A DNA stretch of 7,442 bases, taken from the NCBI GenBank assembly GCA_036401395.1, contig DASWUZ010000090.1, forward strand, positions 1 through 7,442. Direction: 5' to 3'. The stretch is from DASWUZ01 sp036401395. Its GTDB lineage: Bacteria; Acidobacteriota; Terriglobia; Terriglobales; Acidobacteriaceae. Made by a program: the position numbers and the translations under genes. Each line of letters starts with the position of its first letter. Positions within the stretch are counted from its first letter, which is position 1. The notes beneath the pieces are model-generated. The model was given only the letters and a program-made list of their open reading frames with translations. It was not told the DNA's origin and made no database searches. Below are positions 5,293 to 7,442 of this stretch, in pieces.

Positions 5293-7442
5293 ATGCAGCA
5301 AGCTACCCGCACCAGGCTTTTGGCCGTTGTTATACGTCTGTCGTTTCTTACCCTTCTGACAGCGATTTTCGTACCCAGCTCCCACGCACAATTTAATGCC
5401 AGTCTCACGGGCACGGTGGAGGACACCAGCGGAGCGGTGATCCCCGGCGCGACCGTCACCCTTACCAGTGACGACACCCACACCGTCAAAACCACCTCTA
5501 CCAGCGGCGAAGGGTTTTATCAGTTCAATGAGCTGTCGCCTGGAAGCTACACGGTGAGCGTCAGCGCTGCCAACTTCAAGACTGAGACCTCGAATAACGT
5601 CATAGTGGCAGCGGAGCGGCCACGGTCCTTTGATGTGAAGCTAAGTACCGGCGGCACTACTGAGACGGTTACGGTGAATGCGACAGATACACCGGCGCTC
5701 CAGACCTCAGATGCGAACGTAAGCGGAACGGTGACGGGCGAAGAGCTGCGCCGCATTCCTACGATTGGGACTGACCCTTACGAACTGCTTCGCACGGCAC
5801 CCGGAATTACGGGCGACTCTGCGCGGTCGGGTACTGGCGGCTCTGTCTCGTTTCCTAATTCCCAAGGGCCAGGACAGTCGAATCAAAGCATTTTTCAGGT
5901 TGAGAATCAAGTCCAGATCAGCGCAGCCGGGCAGCGCACTACCTCGAACACGTTCCTGATAGACGGCGTACACGTGGACAGCCTTGTGCATGGCGGTTCT
6001 GCGGTCGTAACTCCGAATGAAGAGTCGATCCAGGCCATCACTATCACGGCGACCTCATACGATGCCGAGGACGGCCGCAACTCAGGCGCTCAGATCAAGA
6101 CCATTTCCAAGAGTGGAACGAACACTCTCCACGGTAGCTTCAACTTCGTTTATGACGAGCCGGGGTTGAATGCTTTCCAGAGGTATGGGGGACCTCAGGG
6201 CGCTATAAAGCTGCGCGTAGCGAACAAGGCGAAGACATACGCCGCGTCGCTCGGCGGACCTATTATTCATGACAAGCTGTTCCTGTTCGCTTCCTTTCAA
6301 GCCTTTCGGCAGAAAAACCAGCAGTTCTCGCAGAACTATGTAGAAACGCCGGAATTCCTTGCTCTGGCCACGGCGTCCGGCGGGCCAGTACTGCAAAAGC
6401 TGCTCACAGCTTCCGGCAGCCGTCCTCGTATTGTCGCTACTCTGACCCAGAGTTGTGCTTCGTTTGCTAATGAACCGTGCGCCGTCGTGGGAGATGGAAT
6501 TGATCTGGGTTCGCCCGTCCCGATAACGAATCCAGCGAATCCCTATGTTTCCTTGGGCGACCCAAGCGGAAACGGCCTAGACGGAATTCCAGACCTACAG
6601 TATGTCGAGACCTCAGCCCCGCAAAACACCCGCGGCAACCAATACAACCTGCGCGGCGACTACTATCTGACTCCGAAGGACCAGTTCACTGGCAGTGCAT
6701 ACTTCACTCGTCTTGACCTCGACAATGCCGACCCTTCGACAGGAGGCCGCCCTTATGCTGACATTGTCGAGAAGCCGCTCAACTCAGCCATTGCCGCACT
6801 TTATATTCGGACCTTTTCGCCCACTTTGATCAACGAGTTGCGGGCTAACTTCACGCGCTTTCATGCTGCCGGAGTGAAGGACGCTTCGAATACCAACTTT
6901 GGTCTTCCGCGGGTCAACACGGAAGCAATCGGTAATAACGTTCCTCAGCTGCAGTTCGGAGCTCCTCAGGGCGAGACTTCCCCGTATAACCCTGCACAGA
7001 ATACTTATGAAGCGTTGGACACGGTCACCAAGGTCATGGGGTCACGTTCCTTACGTCTCGGTATCGACCTCCGCGCCCAGCAGGACAACTCGAACTACAC
7101 TGGGGCGAACCGGCCACTGTATGTCGACCACAATTTGTGGAATCTTTTCAACGATGCGCCTATCTATGAGCAGATCAACGCGGATCCGAATACGGGTGGG
7201 CCGTCGCTGGACTTCCGGCATTTCCGCGCCAATGACGTCGAAGCATTCGTGCAGCATGACTGGAGAGTAAAGCCTAACTTCACCTTCAACACCGGGCTCC
7301 GCTACCAGTACTTTGGGCCGCTCTATAATCTCGGTTTTCCGAGTCTTCAGTTTGTTCTTGGGCCTCCAGGGCAGGAGTTATCCGGCGCTACTTTGCGGCA
7401 GGCCAATCACCTGTATAACCAGAACTTCAAGAACTTCGCGCC
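5293..7442 (+). CDS. Oar-like TonB-dependent receptor, N-terminal 716 residues (runs off the right edge)
   Basis: The frame from the ATG at 5293 is open to the window end; it was translated by hand and no stop was found. Residues 1-32 are a signal peptide (MQQATRTRLL, hydrophobic core, SSHA-Q). Residues 35-118 form a carboxypeptidase-regulatory-like beta-sandwich domain, with SLTGTVEDTSGAVIPGATVT, GEGFYQFNELSPGSYTVSV and a closing FDVKL strand. A plug-like domain follows at about 135-275, with LRRIPTIGTDPYELLRTAPG, NTFLIDGVHVDS and ESIQAITITATSYDAEDGRN. From about residue 276 the alternating-strand outer-membrane barrel begins (GTNTLHGSFNFVYDE, then ASLGGPIIHDKLFLFASFQ). This is the Oar-like family abundant in Acidobacteriota, usually about 1000-1200 residues, so roughly a third is missing. 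The receptor takes up, or interacts with, an unknown substrate using TonB energy. No catalytic carboxypeptidase residues are present. It is probably its own transcription unit. Confidence 0.9.
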   Translation, partial: MQQATRTRLLAVVIRLSFLTLLTAIFVPSSHAQFNASLTGTVEDTSGAVIPGATVTLTSDDTHTVKTTSTSGEGFYQFNELSPGSYTVSVSAANFKTETSNNVIVAAERPRSFDVKLSTGGTTETVTVNATDTPALQTSDANVSGTVTGEELRRIPTIGTDPYELLRTAPGITGDSARSGTGGSVSFPNSQGPGQSNQSIFQVENQVQISAAGQRTTSNTFLIDGVHVDSLVHGGSAVVTPNEESIQAITITATSYDAEDGRNSGAQIKTISKSGTNTLHGSFNFVYDEPGLNAFQRYGGPQGAIKLRVANKAKTYAASLGGPIIHDKLFLFASFQAFRQKNQQFSQNYVETPEFLALATASGGPVLQKLLTASGSRPRIVATLTQSCASFANEPCAVVGDGIDLGSPVPITNPANPYVSLGDPSGNGLDGIPDLQYVETSAPQNTRGNQYNLRGDYYLTPKDQFTGSAYFTRLDLDNADPSTGGRPYADIVEKPLNSAIAALYIRTFSPTLINELRANFTRFHAAGVKDASNTNFGLPRVNTEAIGNNVPQLQFGAPQGETSPYNPAQNTYEALDTVTKVMGSRSLRLGIDLRAQQDNSNYTGANRPLYVDHNLWNLFNDAPIYEQINADPNTGGPSLDFRHFRANDVEAFVQHDWRVKPNFTFNTGLRYQYFGPLYNLGFPSLQFVLGPPGQELSGATLRQANHLYNQNFKNFA

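Noticed and set aside
5395..5646. Annotating the receptor gene as a carboxypeptidase because of its N-terminal domain
   Set aside because: The segment is only the regulatory-like beta-sandwich seen at the front of Oar-type receptors. No zinc-binding or catalytic carboxypeptidase motif follows, and a plug and barrel do.

Overview
The window looks like a chromosomal stretch from an Acidobacteriota bacterium, probably class Terriglobia (Edaphobacter, Granulicella or Terriglobus-like). The grounds are moderately high GC, an Oar-type TonB-dependent receptor with an N-terminal carboxypeptidase-regulatory-like domain (hugely expanded in that phylum), a secreted DUF5666-type protein, and intergenic palindromic repeats of a kind I associate with those genomes. 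The assignment is inference; there is no rRNA or other phylogenetic marker here.

Layout. Bases 1-204 (minus strand) hold the 5' end of a secreted, proline-rich protein that runs off the left edge and is easy to miss because no stop lies in the window. A 222-base gap with a small palindromic repeat follows, then a minus-strand gene (427-1158) for a secreted protein with two DUF5666-like beta domains and a Gly/His-rich tail. A 151-base divergent gap separates it from a plus-strand VIT1/CCC1-family iron/manganese transporter (1310-2053) with a nine-histidine N-terminal tail. A 477-base, comparatively AT-rich gap holds a repeat-like stem-loop followed by a T-run, and a perfect 15-base palindrome. 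Next come egtB (2531-3901) and egtD (3933-4916), an operon-like pair for ergothioneine biosynthesis separated by 31 bases that contain a small perfect hairpin. A 376-base gap with a second copy of the palindromic repeat precedes a large Oar-like TonB-dependent receptor (from 5293) that runs off the right edge.

How the genes work together. EgtD trimethylates histidine to hercynine, and EgtB uses O2 and non-haem iron to attach a sulfur donor to hercynine. The final C-S lyase (EgtE), EgtA and EgtC are not seen here. The EgtB has a tandem tyrosine (Y97-Y98) like the Chloracidobacterium-type enzymes, which fits a pathway that may use cysteine directly and would explain a compact egtBD unit. The flanking VIT transporter and TonB receptor are separate transcription units. 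A shared metal or redox theme is possible but is not shown by the sequence.

I found no CRISPR array, tRNA, rRNA, insertion sequence or phage gene. The most noteworthy items are the EgtB active-site type, the two related palindromic repeats, the hairpin in front of egtD, the palindrome in front of egtB, and the unlisted edge gene with a likely TTG start.
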